The translations under genes were made by a program, and so were the position numbers. Below are positions 27,673 to 38,077 of a DNA stretch of 64,000 nucleotides, one piece after another (the first letter of the stretch is position 1; every line of letters begins with the position of its first letter). Source of the stretch: Nitrincola sp. A-D6 (lineage in GTDB: Bacteria > Pseudomonadota > Gammaproteobacteria > Pseudomonadales > Balneatricaceae); assembly GCF_000764495.1 (NCBI RefSeq), contig NZ_JRLB01000031.1, forward strand, positions 30,377 to 94,376, read 5' to 3'. Under the pieces are notes generated by a model. It ran no database searches. It was not told the origin of the DNA and saw only the letters and a program-made list of their open reading frames with translations.

Positions 27673-30512
27673 TTGCGTAATTCATTATATCTTCCTGCTT
27701 TAATACTCTTGGCACTTGTCTATGCTGGTGCAGGTATATTGGTTGCTGGTACTGGGTTGCATGACCAGATCATTCCTTTATGGATTCCTGCTGGTATTGG
27801 GCTGGCAATGGTTATTCGCTTTGGACCGTCTTTTCTGCCGGGCGTGTTTCTGGGAAATTTACTGTTTAATATCTGGTTGCCACTGAGTTGGCAGCAGATT
27901 TTTGTTCCTGAAGCTGTTTTTGCTGCCATTCTGATTGCATCCGGGGCCACACTACAGACAGCGCTGGCTGCTTATCTGATTAAAAAAAATCATGCTCATC
28001 CATTGCGGCCTCAAAGTGGTCGTGGTCTGGTTAAGTTCATTTTATTTGCGGGCTTTTTAACCTGCACCTTAAATGCTTCAGTTGGCACACTTTCTGTGCA
28101 CATGGTGGCTGATTCACAGGGCAGTGCCGGCTTTTTAAATGACTGGATAAGCTGGTGGATGGGCGACGCCTTCGGCGCCATCCTGGTTACGCCACTCCTG
28201 TTGGTATTGTTGGAGCCCAAAGCGCAGCTCAATACCAAACTTCGTTTGCGCCTGTCCGCACAGCTTGCGCTGGTCATTCTTGCGGTCTTGATCATCAATA
28301 AGATTTTCTTATCGCACCTGGATCAGCAACTGCGGCGTAGCTTCGAGCAGGATGTCAAAGTACTGGATGCGCAGGTACAGGCGGTAGTGCAGCAAAATCT
28401 CGCCGACCTGGCTCGTCTGGGTAAAGAGTTCTCCGGCCCGTTAGACGCCAATCCAGATGTATTTCGGGATATGGTGGCTGATATTCAGCAATATAATCCT
28501 TCCGTGCGTGCGTATTCCTGGGATCCGGTCGTAGCCAGGGACGATCTGGATGAATTTGAAGCAGTTACCCGTAAATTGTTAAGTGAGCCCGAGTACCGGG
28601 TGTATGGAGAGTCCTTGCGCCCGGAGGATCCGCTGATTCCGGTACAGATGGTCGAACCACGGGATGCCAACCGTGCGGCACTGGGATTTAACCTGCTCTC
28701 TATAGAAGATCGACGACGCTGGGTGGTTCAGGCACAAGAGCAGGGGCAGCCAGTCGCCACACAAATACTCAATCTGACCCAGGCTCCGGATGAGCCGGGA
28801 ATGCTGATTTTGCATCCAGTGTATGTATTATCTGATCAGCAAAACCCATTAATGGGTAATATGCTGCTAACCGGCTTTGTTGTCGGTGTATTTACTGTCG
28901 ATAAAATGTTCTCTGCAGCTTTGGAACTGTCTGGCATTGAGCATATCAATTTCAAGCTATTCGAAGCGGATTCCGAGTCTCCTTTTTTTACTACAACGGC
29001 TGCATTGGCAGCCCGTTCCCTGCTCAATAAACAATTTCAGGTCACTATCGCGCAGCAGACCTGGGATGTATACGCCGAGGCCGGACCAGATTATTTATCC
29101 ATGCACCCAGCCAGTAATGCGCAGCTTATGCAGACCCTGCTGGTCCTGGTTGGATGTATGGGTGCAATGCTGGTATTAAGCATGCATGACCGTGAGCGAC
29201 TGTTGATGGATCTGGTGACCAGGCAAACGCGAACTCTGGCACACCAGGCACGGCATGATGTGCTAACCGGCCTGCCCAATCGCTATATGTTGATGGAGCA
29301 AGTCAGTCAACGTATTCATGATGTGTCTGAACACAGTTTCAGTCTGCTGTTTATCGATCTGGACCGTTTTAAAATGATCAATGACAGCCTGGGGCATCAG
29401 GTTGGCGATAATTTATTGAAAGGTATGGCCAATAACCTCGGTCGTCGCTTGGTAAATGGCTGTGAGCTGTTTCGTACTGGCGGTGACGAGTTTATTCTTC
29501 TGGTGAGTGGTGATGCATCGCGTGCCGAGCAGGAGGCCGAGCGGTTTCTTAATCTCTGTACCATCCCGCTGCAGATAGATGGGCATAAACTGCAAATGAC
29601 AGCCAGTATCGGCATCAGTCACTTTCCGGAGCATGGCCAGGATCTGGATACACTGATCAAGCACGCTGATACAGCTATGTATAAAGCCAAGGCTCAGGGT
29701 AAAAACTGTTATGAGTTATACAGCAGCCAACTAACCGCGCAGGCTGTGCTGTCGTTCCAATTGGAGCAGGATTTACGTATTGCACTGAATACACGCCAGC
29801 TACTGTTGCACTATCAACCACAGTTCTCGCTGAAAACAGGCGATTTATGTGGTCTGGAAGTATTAGTGCGCTGGCAGCACCCCGAAAAAGGCATGATGCC
29901 CCCAGGGGAATTTATACCCCTTGCGGAAGAAACCAACTTGATTGTTCCTCTGGGTTGCAGGTCATCGAGCTGGCGTGTGAGCAGATACTGGTGTGGCAGG
30001 AGCAGGGTAAAATGGTGCCACCTGTAGCCATCAATATTTCACCCAAGCAGTTACTGGAAGCAAATTTTATTGAATATATCAATGCCATTCTGGCCCGTTA
30101 CGGCATAGCCCGTAGTCAGATTGAGCTGGAAATTACCGAAAGCCTGATAATGCAAGATCCGGATTATGCCATAGAACAGCTCAACAGCCTGCGTCATGCA
30201 GGTTATCGATTGGCGATTGATGATTTTGGCATGGGCTATTCTTCACTGAATCGTCTTAAACAACTACCGCTGGATCGACTGAAAATCGATTACAGTTTTA
30301 CCCGTGATATCGGTGCCAATCCTAAAGATGAAGCGATTATCATCACAGTGATTGCGCTGGGCAAAAGCCTGAATATCGAAGTGTTGGCTGAAGGCGTGGA
30401 AACCGAAGCACAATTGGCGTTTCTGAAAGCGCAGGGTTGTGACAGTGTGCAGGGTTATCTGCTCGGGCGTCCAGTTCCCGAACAGGAACTGATCGCCCTA
30501 AGCGCGGCCTGA
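27673..30512 (+). CDS. MASE1-CHASE-GGDEF-EAL membrane c-di-GMP protein (frameshifted)
   Basis: About 946 residues. The N-terminal MASE1 sensor has about eight membrane helices (LWIPAGIGLAMVIRFG, FLPGVFLGNL and WISWWMGDAFGAILVTP are typical), then a CHASE-like extracytoplasmic domain (about 215-470; PSVRAYSWDPVV, LHPVY), one further helix (about 490), GGDEF (about 520-680, TGGDEF intact) and EAL (EVLVRW, LEITESLI, AIDDFGMGYSS, AEGVETEAQ). The frame breaks at about 29956: ctgggttgcagg needs one T (ggtttgcag) to give PLGLQVIELACEQIL. The start is TTG 27673, set by AAGGA 6 bases upstream. No later start gives a complete MASE1. Both activities may be functional. The natural ligand is unknown. Confidence 0.88.
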
Positions 30513-30531
30513 TAGCCTTATTGCGGCTAGC

Positions 30532-31514
30532 CTATAATGATGCCGTAGCTGTAATGCTATACAGCAGGTAACCGGTATAGCTGATAAACACCAGCAATAA
30601 AGCACCACCCTCTATCCGGTTGATTCGGCCAATTCTGCCTTTAAAACCATACCCCATTATAAAGAGGGCGAAGGTGAGCGCGGCCATTACCGGCCAGTCC
30701 CGCAAGAGCAGAGCCGGGTCAACCTGTAATGGATGGATCAATCCGGCCAGACCGACAACCGCAAGGGTGTTGAACAGGTTGGAGCCGATCACATTACCCA
30801 ATGCCAAATCATGCTCCCCTTTACGAATAGAAGCGAAGGCAGCCGCTAACTCGGGTAAAGACGTACCGACAGCAACAATAGTCAGACCAATAATCAGATC
30901 ACTCACACCCAGTGACGTGGCAATATCAACTGCGCCCCAAACCAATACGCGAGAGCTTAGCATCAGCAGGATTAAACCCAGCAGCAGCCAGAATATCGCT
31001 TGTTTTAGCGTCATTTCACCGGCAACTTCCTCGACTTCTGTGGTCCCGATAATGGGTTCAGCGCGGCCTTTGAGTCCTTCGTGAATGCTCCAGCCCATAA
31101 TGAGCGCAAACACTATCAGCATAATGCCTGCGTCCAGACGAGAAATCTGACCATTTAGCAGCAATAAACCGGATAGCAGTGTAATGCCTGCCAGTATGGG
31201 GAGTTCTTTACGTAAGACCGATGCATTGACTGCGATCGGGCTGAGTAGCGCGGTGAGCCCAAGAATCAGGCCGATATTGGCGATATTGGAACCATAAGCA
31301 TTACCCAATGCCAGGCCAGGATTGCCCTGTGTGGCTGACAAGACAGAAATAAATAGCTCAGGCGCGAGGTGCCAAAACCTATAATGACCATTCCGATTAA
31401 TAACGGCGGCATACCGGCATAGCGTGCTGTAGCAGCAGCGCCGTCGATAAAGCGGTCAGCACTCCAGACAAGCAGCGCCAGACCGAACACAATAGCAATA
31501 ATCGGTATTAGCAT
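30532..31514 (-). CDS. Calcium/sodium antiporter, CaCA family (frameshifted)
   Basis: About 328 residues, the usual size of YrbG-like CaCA exchangers. About ten membrane helices form two inverted halves. The alpha-repeats are visible: GFGTSAPELF... GNAYGSNIANIG in the first half and VGTSLPELAAAF... GNVIGSNLFN in the second, holding the cation-binding acidic residues. The frame breaks at about 31370: ACCTCGCGCC should be ACCTCGGCGCC to give GTSAPELFISVLSATQG. The start ATG 31514 has GGAG 9 bases upstream. It lies downstream of an ArsR regulator gene with a gap of about 45 bases, which suggests metal-responsive expression. Exchange of Ca2+ for Na+ or H+ at the inner membrane is family knowledge. 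Confidence 0.88.
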
Positions 31515-31558
31515 GGAAAAAAACTCCAAGGTATCAGATGGATGAATAAGGGTAGTTG

Positions 31559-31906
31559 TTACAGAGTGATTTGTTGTCCACAAGGATCATCTGTTTGCTC
31601 GTTGAGCAGGTTCTGCTGGTCAGATATTAACTGGTTTCGCTCCCCCTGACTGCAAGCATTCAATATATCCGTGGCCCAGGTAGGTAAAGTCGGGTTAATC
31701 CGGTAGTAAACCCACTGCCCACGCCGCTCATCTTTGAGCAGCCCACAGTTACGCAATTGAGCCAGGTGACGAGAGACTTTAGGCTGTGACTCTTGCAGTG
31801 ATGTCATCAATTCACAAACGCATAACTCACCCTGCTGCTGCAGCAGATTGGTAATACGCAGGCGGGTAGAGTCACTCAGGCATTTTAAAAAAGTAACAGT
31901 TTCCAT
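31559..31906 (-). CDS. ArsR/SmtB-family metalloregulator
   Basis: 115 residues. Winged-helix repressor: LKCLSDSTRLRITNLL, GELCVCELM and SQPKVSRHLAQLRNCGLLKDERRGQWVYYRI. The ELCVCEL sequence at about residue 27 is the As(III)/Sb(III)-sensing alpha3 Cys pair of ArsR proteins. A C-terminal Cys (DDPCGQQ) may be a third ligand. It lies directly upstream of a calcium/sodium antiporter gene rather than an arsenite pump. The downstream start follows after about 45 bases, so the two are likely one operon. Confidence 0.9.
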   Translation of the reverse strand: METVTFLKCLSDSTRLRITNLLQQQGELCVCELMTSLQESQPKVSRHLAQLRNCGLLKDERRGQWVYYRINPTLPTWATDILNACSQGERNQLISDQQNLLNEQTDDPCGQQITL

Positions 31907-31970
31907 TGTCTATCCAGTTGGCTTGATTCTGAAAAAAACGGATTATAACCTATATTTAGCGGCATTCCTC

Positions 31971-31998
31971 TTGTGCTTTGCAGTTAGTCTGCTAAAAT
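31971..31998 (+). promoter_or_regulatory. Probable sigma-70 promoter of tRNA-Ser
   Basis: TTGTGC (31971-31976) and TAAAAT (31993-31998) are 16 bp apart and are followed by a GC-rich discriminator, as expected for a stable-RNA gene whose mature 5' end is 20 bases further on. Confidence 0.6.
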
Positions 31999-32017
31999 GC
32001 GCCGCTCAATACGAAAC

Positions 32018-32105
32018 GGTCAGGTGTCCGAGTGGCTGAAGGAGCACGCCTGGAAAGTGTGTATACGGCAACGTATCGAGGGTTCGAATCCCTCTCTGAC
32101 CGCCA
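32018..32105 (+). tRNA. tRNA-Ser (anticodon GGA)
   Basis: 88 nt including an encoded CCA. The acceptor arms GGTCAGG and TCTGACC pair with one G-T wobble; the anticodon loop CTGGAAA has GGA at 32052-32054. A long variable arm (TGTATACGGCAACGTAT) marks it as a class II tRNA, and GGTTCGAATCC is the T arm. It reads serine codons UCC/UCU. It stands immediately upstream of two autotransporter genes, a typical entry point for acquired DNA. Confidence 0.97.
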
Positions 32106-32281
32106 ACTAAGAATGTATCAATAGCTCGCTCAAGTCTGTAAATTAGGAAGAATGTTTTTTCCTTGTTTATCACACAATTTTACCATACTCTTACAGCCTT
32201 TAATTGAATTTATTTTACTTAAAATCCTAAATGGGCAGAGTTGATTTAACATTGCTTAAGTTCACATAGATGAGGTTAGCA

Positions 32282-33825
32282 ATGTTAAAGGCTATATCAA
32301 AATTTCGAAAAACAACGCTTAGCTTAGTGATTGGCTCTACCATTATATTTTCTGGTTTGGTTAACGCTGATTCTTTTACTGTTGACGGTACTAGCATTTC
32401 CTCCGATGGGGCAGGGTTTTCTCAGCAGTCTCCCAATACCTTCTACTTACCAAATACCAATAGTGAGTTAACAACGTTAACTTTTACTGATGGAAGAGGT
32501 ATTACGGTTACTTCTACTAGTGAACTTGGTAATGGAAATTCAGCCAGAATAAACATTGTTGGTATTTTATCTGGCGGGTCTACTGTTAATGCAATTATTG
32601 GTCAGGGATATGCTTCTAATGTGACGATCGCTGATGCTGTTAGCGGTCAAAATCTTATTTCTGGAGTATATAGCAGTTTATGGACTGATTTTGACTACAC
32701 TGGTTTTGCTCCGGCCTTTGTTTTTGACTATTCGAATGGAACCTTAACTATAAGGGCTGTTAACTCTAATAGCAAAAATAACCAAACGAGTGAAAGTATT
32801 AACAGCGATGGTAGCTTTTCATTTACAACTGGTCCGACCTATTTCTCATTAGGTAGTTTTTTACTTGGGCTATCTACAGTTACACCCGTGTATACTTTGG
32901 CTGATGCAGCTCCCTCACTTCTATCTTCCTCTTACGGATTGACTACAAATTTAACCACTACAAGCTTACTTGTTCATGGTGCTCATAGTCGACCAATGAG
33001 CCGTTATGTCGCACCTCAAGAAAAAGCATTTTGGGTTGCCGGTGATTTCGGTACTGATAATCATGGAGATCGAGATGGTCAGGTTGGGTTAGCTGAGTTT
33101 GGTGCTGGTTATAATTACGGTCCTTTTCAGCTCAATCTGGCAGTTGGGCAAACATGGGCTGATCAAAAGCTGATCAGCTCTGGTGAAGTAGATGCCGATG
33201 GCCTTTATCTCATGCTTGAAACCATCATTCCTTTGTCCGCTGAAAATGGTGTCTTTGCCACTATAGGTGCTTACAATCACTGGGGTGATATCGATATAAA
33301 ACGTGGCTACTTAGTTGATGGCCTGCATAATTTCTCTTCAGGTAGTGTTGATAGCAACACATGGGGTTTACGTGCCGTGTTGATTGGGTTGATGCTTTTT
33401 CGGTTACAAATACGAGTATAAGTCCTTATGTTGATTTATCTTATAATCAATCAACGTTAGATGCTTACACAGAAAAAGGTGGGGATTTCCCAGCACAATT
33501 CGATAAGCGCAAAGATGAAATTACAGAGCTTCGTGTGGGGATCAATTCTGCAACACCTATAAATTCGATTAACATGAATTTTGTAGCTAACTTAGAAGCT
33601 GCTCACCGCTTTGATGGCAGAGCATCCAATACCACGGGGCAAATTTCTGAAGCTGGTTTTAGTTTTAATGTTGCCGGTGAATTATACAAGCAGAATTGGC
33701 TCAAGGCTGGTGTTGGTCTTGAAGGTGAGGTTGGTGTAGGAAAATTATCGGTAATGTTAAATGGAACAACTAAGTCTGAGAAATCTGATGCTTGGTTGGC
33801 CTTATCATATACTATGGCTTTCTAA
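32282..33825 (+). CDS. Autotransporter-barrel outer membrane protein (frameshifted)
   Basis: About 514 residues. A signal peptide (residues 1-30, ending GLVNADS) is followed by a Ser/Thr/Asn-rich, beta-rich passenger (about 31-230) and a C-terminal autotransporter barrel (about 240-514) that ends in SYTMAF, with the terminal Phe typical of outer-membrane insertion. VDADGLYLMLETIIPLS, NTWGLRARVDW and LDAYTEKGG are barrel strands. The frame breaks at about 33381: cgtgccgtgttg needs one C (gcccgt) to give LRARVDWVDAF. ATG 32282 has GAGG 6 bases upstream. The base composition is visibly more AT-rich than the neighbours, in keeping with transfer next to the tRNA. Surface adhesion is a guess; the short passenger shows no known catalytic motif. 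Confidence 0.8.
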
Positions 33826-33888
33826 AAGAATTTGGTTAGAAAACAGGTATGAAAATAAATTAGTATGATCTAATTTAAATAAATCATA

Positions 33889-33909
33889 AGAGGGGCTTAG
33901 TTCCCCTCT
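33889..33909. terminator. Hairpin after the first autotransporter
   Basis: AGAGGGG (33889-33895) pairs with CCCCTCT (33903-33909) around a 7-nt loop. The following GTTCCGTTCTGT is only mildly T-rich, so terminator strength is uncertain. The gene-free stretch 33826-34222 holds this hairpin, the possible HTH remnant at 33897-34079 and an AT-rich leader before the next gene. Confidence 0.55.
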
Positions 33910-34079
33910 GTTCCGTTCTGTATCTTCGCTATAGTGTTCCTGGACATCTTCAGATCCTTGACTATGCGATACCCTTTACTCCTTCTGATGTGTTTCCCTG
34001 CCAAGCCAGCCTGCGTATTGCTGCATCTGTTCAGGTCTCGGTTTCCAGAATTTATTTTTCTATAAGTGCGGTAACGCAC
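33897..34079 (-). pseudogene. Possible fragment of a transposase/resolvase-type HTH protein
   Basis: A 60-codon open frame whose C-terminal half, KGYRIVKDLKMSRNTIAKI, reads like the helix-turn-helix of IS21-type IstA or a related site-specific recombinase (R-I-x-K-x-L-x-x-S-R-N-T). Nothing after it continues the family, and no inverted repeats or second gene were seen. If real, it is a short remnant of a mobile element between the two autotransporters. Chance resemblance cannot be excluded. Confidence 0.3.
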
Positions 34080-34222
34080 AGACGCGCTTTTACCACTCGT
34101 ATTATATTCTCAGATGAAGCTTTGTGAAAATGGCGTTAATGCGAAAAAATTTTGACTTTCTCAATTGCCACGCTCCGTGATCGCCTGCCTAATAGCGTAA
34201 CTAACCTAGTTGAGTATCCTTC

Positions 34223-36366
34223 TTGAAAGTAAAATTAATTTCAGCCGCTGTAGCGGCTGTCATCGTGTCTTGGGCGCCGCATAGCATGGCTCGCCAGTCA
34301 GTTGCACTGCCTTATCTCTTCGGTGACGCTCCAGGCGATAGTGTGGGGCAAGAAACCGGTGTCGATACAGCGGGCGCTGGACTTTTGACCATCAGGCCGG
34401 ATATCAACATCAATAGTCTTAATGATGTTGGCGGTGGCATTATAACCGACAGTGTACTGCAAGATGCCAACATCCTGTTTGAAGGCAGTTCTACGGTGAC
34501 GGGATTCACGGGTACGAGCGGTAATAGCTTTGGTACGATTACCGCAGGCGCTGCTGCAACAACGGTGAACTTTAACGGGGATGTTTTTGCAACTACGTTC
34601 AATGTCAGTGGCACCGGAACCGTTAACTTCAATGGTAACCTCAATTTTGGCGTTACGGCGGCAAACACCATTTTTCAAAGTGATGGTTTTATTAATATCG
34701 GTTCAGGTGGTCAGTTCGTTAGTGCTATCACGACCCTTACCGCTAACACCGGTACATTGACGCTTGGCGGGGGCAGTCTCGTTGATGGTGCCATTGGAGG
34801 GGCAAACGGCCTGAAACAAATCAATGTGGATGGTGGTAATGCCTCGGTAATTGGTGCCGTTCAAGCACGTTCATTCAACCTTGGTACGAATACCTTAAAC
34901 ATCGATGGAGCATTAACTACGAATGCTGGTGGAACGATTTCTACCACGTTTGCCAGCGATGCTGTGTTCGGAAGAATCGTCACTAGCGGTAGTTCCAACA
35001 TTGATGCCGGCGGCATTACCGTGATCCCAACCGTCACTGGCGCACTGACAGAAGGTACCACCTACCGGATAGTGCAATCACCGTCGGGCACTGATGATGC
35101 ACCGGTAAACGTTATCAACAATAGTCCGCGTTACACCTTTACCGGTTTACCAACGACCCTTGGTAATGTTGATCTTCAACTGACAGGAGTTGCCCCGCTG
35201 GACTCTCTGGTTACCGCGCCAGGCGCTCTGGCAGTAGCTTCGGTTCTGGATGTGAATGCGCCTGTTGGCTCTGATCTTCTGAGTGTCCAGGACGCCATAG
35301 CTGTACTTCCTACGGCGGATGCGATTAATGATGCGCTGGCTCAACTCGCACCTGGCGATACCAATCTGGCGGCACCCTGGGTAGCCGCTCAAACGACGCG
35401 ATTGTTTGATGACATTTGGATGGCGCAAGCTGACCGGACTCAGACAATCTGTTGCGATACCAACTGTGAACCCAGTGAGTCCGATGAGCCGGTAGATTTG
35501 AATGCATGTATGGACGCCGAGCAAAAAGGTCAATGGTGGGCGCAGGGCTTTGGTAGTGAGGGTGAACAGGGCCGTATCAATAGTATGAACGGTTATGATA
35601 CCGAAGCCTTCGGTCTGATGCTCGCCTATGACAAGCCATTGAACCACCAAACCCGCGTGGGTCTTGGCGGCGGCTATGCTAAGAGTGCAATCGATGCTAA
35701 CAACGCATCGGGCAGCACTGATATCGATTCTTATCAAATCACCGCTTATTTACATCATGCACCGGTCCTGTGTTTGTTCAGGCCGCTGTGACAGTCGGTG
35801 TCAACAGTTACGAAAGCGAACGCAGCATCGTATTTCCTGGTGTTAATCGTACCGCGACGTCTGATTACACTGGACAGCAATACTCTGGCATCGTCAGCGT
35901 AGGTAGGCATTATCAGGTAAACGAAACAATTATTACGCCGATCGCCTCATTGCGGGCATCTCATGTTCGTGTCGACAGCTATACGGAAAAGGGCGCGGGT
36001 GATTTGAATCTGAATATTGATAGCCAGGATTACAACTTGGTTCAATCCACACTGGGCGTGAAAGCCGAGCGTATTATTCGTTCAGGTAGCAACTTCTATG
36101 CTCCAGAGGTGCATGCCAAGTGGATGCATGATTTCAACTCGACCACGATGTCACAGAATGCGGCATTCACTGGCGGCGGAGCAAGTTTCAACGCGCAGGG
36201 GATAGAGCAGGATAAAAATCTGTATAATGTTGGCGCGGGTATCACGTTTCTTTCATGCAATTGCGATACGGATACATGGGCGGTCAAGGCCCTTTATGAC
36301 TATGACTGGAACGACAGCGAATACTCATCACATCAAGTGTCGCTTGTTGCCAGCCTGAAGTTCTAA
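34223..36366 (+). CDS. Autotransporter outer membrane protein with Cys-containing linker (frameshifted)
   Basis: About 714 residues. A signal peptide (1-23, ending HSMARQ) leads to a glycine/threonine-rich beta-helix-like passenger (about 25-400) with repeated short strands such as TVNFNGDVFATTFNVSGTGTVNFNGN. A linker with four cysteines (ICCDTNCEPSESDEPVDLNAC) follows, then the C-terminal autotransporter barrel (about 430-714) ending in VASLKF. The frame breaks at about 35766: gcaccggtcctgtg needs one G (ccgggtcct) to give HHAPGPVFVQAAV. The barrel also has CNC near its end. The start is TTG 34223; no ATG lies near the signal peptide. The barrel resembles that of the preceding gene (SYTEKG), so both belong to one family. 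The passenger role is unknown. Confidence 0.83.
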
Positions 36367-36386
36367 ACTGCCAGCGTCCTGAATAG

Positions 36387-36413
36387 AGCAGTAGCGCCAA
36401 GGCGCTGCTGTTT
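36387..36413 (+). terminator. Intrinsic terminator after the second autotransporter
   Basis: CAGTAGCGCC (36389-36398) pairs with GGCGCTGCTG (36401-36410) with one G-T wobble; the innermost pairs must open to form the loop. TTTCCTCCCTTTCT follows. It lies about 20 bases after the stop codon. Confidence 0.75.
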
Positions 36414-36539
36414 CCTCCCTTTCTGCAAAGTCTGTCTCACACCCGGCAGTACTCCTTTAAGTTTTACAAAAAACTAAACCAGCGCTTTGATGAAAAAGCC
36501 TCAGTCTATAAAATGATCAAAAATTCTATAGGTGCAATT

Positions 36540-36817
36540 ATGGCAACGGCAAGCGCAGTACATATTTTAGTCAAAACCGAAGAAGAGGCGCAAAAATTAA
36601 AGGAAAAGCTGGCAAAAGGTGCCGATTTTGCTTCATTGGCGAAGAAACACTCTATTTGCCCATCTGGAAAACGCGGTGGGGATTTAGGTGAGTTTCGCAA
36701 AGGGCAGATGGTTAAAGCCTTTGATCAGGTAGTCTTTACCAAGCCTTGTACAAAGTCCATGGCCCTGTGAAAACCCAGTTTGGTTTTCATTTAATCAAAA
36801 CACTCTACCGTAGTTAA
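36540..36817 (+). CDS. Parvulin-type peptidyl-prolyl isomerase (frameshifted)
   Basis: About 92 residues, the size of stand-alone cytosolic PpiC. Catalyses cis-trans isomerisation of Xaa-Pro bonds. [52 protein letters not shown] and the restored [18 protein letters not shown] cover the whole rotamase domain, with the conserved His residues in the first and last strands. The frame breaks at about 36744: aagccttgtac should be aagcctttgtac, giving [10 protein letters not shown] and the natural stop at 36815-36817. ATG 36540 matches the family start; the longer frame from 36513 adds an unlikely leader. Confidence 0.9.
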
Positions 36818-36954
36818 TGCGTTGGTGCATGCTCAGGTTTTCAGTAACATAGGGTACACAGGTTTTGGTACTTTTTTCAGGTGTGAAGGAAATCCAAACG
36901 CTCCTCGCAAAGCTAGTTGATTCCTAACAACACTTTTGTGAGATAGTTCCTGTT

Positions 36955-37206
36955 ATGCACTTTTCTGAAGATGAAACATCAAGAGTGATTGAAATGGCCT
37001 GGGAAGACCGGACGCCATTTGAAGCTATTTATCAGCAATTCGGATTGACAGAGCCGCAAGTCATTGCGCTTATGCGAGGTCAGCTAAAGCGTTCAAGCTT
37101 CAGGTTGTGGCGTGAGCGCGTCAGTGGCCGTGTTACCAAGCATTTGCAACTACGCAGTCCCGAAGTTAGTAGAGCGTATTGTTCCAGACAATACAAACAA
37201 CGCTAG
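36955..37206 (+). CDS. TIGR03643 (DUF2805) family protein
   Basis: 83 residues. FSEDETSRVIEMAWEDRTPFEAIYQQFGLTEPQV followed by RSSFRLWRERVSGRVTKHLQLR is characteristic of this small family, which carries a helix-turn-helix-like N-terminus and a basic C-terminus. Its function is not known; nucleic-acid binding is inferred from the basic, HTH-like sequence. The stop codon is one base before the CLCA_X gene, so the two form an operon. Bases 36818-36954 show no gene. Confidence 0.8.
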   Translation: MHFSEDETSRVIEMAWEDRTPFEAIYQQFGLTEPQVIALMRGQLKRSSFRLWRERVSGRVTKHLQLRSPEVSRAYCSRQYKQR

Positions 37207-37207
37207 T

Positions 37208-38011
37208 ATGCCCAGATTTTATCGTCGTGGTCCTGATCACCGGTTTGGAGAGCTGGTTGATTTTGTGACGCTACGCAGACGTTTTAATTTCCGTAGTATT
37301 GAGATAGGTCGTTGGGTGAAGCCTGCTGAGAGCGAGCAGGCGGCGGTGCATTTTTACGATGCACTCTGTGACTTGATGCTGATACTAAATGCGAATGAAG
37401 AGGTAGTATCGCTCAGAGGCTGTCTGGCATTCCAATACGGTATTGGTGGTCGTCCTGGTGTTGCGGCGCATTATCAGCCAGCGACACGCTGCTTTTCATT
37501 AGCCAAGAATGCCGGTCCTGGCAGTATCGCACATGAGTGGTTTCACGCACTGGATCATTACCTGGCGGATAAGTGCTTTAGTGACGCTCCGCGTGGGCTA
37601 TTTGCATCCAGTGCCTGGCTGCATGACTGGACCCGGATTCCTCATCCATTGAATGATGCCCTTTATGCCTGTTTTAAGGCGATCTTTCTGGATTCCACCG
37701 GAAAGCAACCGAGTGCGTTGTTCAAGGCCTCTGCTGCTGTGGATGAAAATCTCAACAGCATCTACTGGAGCTTGCCGGAAGAGATGGCGGCGCGTGCGTT
37801 TGAAGCCTTTGTGCAAGATCATGCTATTTGTAACCATTTTCTGGTGAAGGGTAGCAAAGCCTCCAAAGAAGCCGAGATGGGTTTGTTTCCACAGGGTGAG
37901 CAGCGAGTGCAAATTAATCAGGCATTTGAGGAGTATTTTCAGCGACTTGGAAGGGCGATAACTCAGTCAACCACTAAGCAAACTACAGCAGCGGCATTTG
38001 CTGACGGCTGA
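37208..38011 (+). CDS. CLCA_X family protein, predicted zinc metalloprotease-like
   Basis: 267 residues. PRFYRRGPDHRFGELVDFVTLRRRFNFRSIEIGRWV at the start and the central GPGSIAHEWFHALDHYLAD match the family named CLCA_X. HEWFH is an HExxH zinc-protease signature (about residue 113-117), and the following ALDHY may supply a further ligand. WSLPEEMAARAFEAFVQD near the C-terminus supplies Glu residues that could complete the site. There is no signal peptide, so a cytosolic place is expected. ATG 37208 is one base after the TIGR03643 stop and matches the family start; an earlier in-frame start at 37112 would overlap that gene. Substrate unknown; protease activity is inferred only from the motif. 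Confidence 0.82.
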   Translation: MPRFYRRGPDHRFGELVDFVTLRRRFNFRSIEIGRWVKPAESEQAAVHFYDALCDLMLILNANEEVVSLRGCLAFQYGIGGRPGVAAHYQPATRCFSLAKNAGPGSIAHEWFHALDHYLADKCFSDAPRGLFASSAWLHDWTRIPHPLNDALYACFKAIFLDSTGKQPSALFKASAAVDENLNSIYWSLPEEMAARAFEAFVQDHAICNHFLVKGSKASKEAEMGLFPQGEQRVQINQAFEEYFQRLGRAITQSTTKQTTAAAFADG

Positions 38012-38077
38012 CCCTGGCAGCTATCATCGCGAAAGTACTAATCTAACAAAATTAATAAAACAACGCGGAGTTATTTT

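Noticed and set aside
32018..36420. Complete genomic island bounded by tRNA att sites
   Set aside because: No integrase gene and no repeat of the tRNA 3' end was found downstream within the window.
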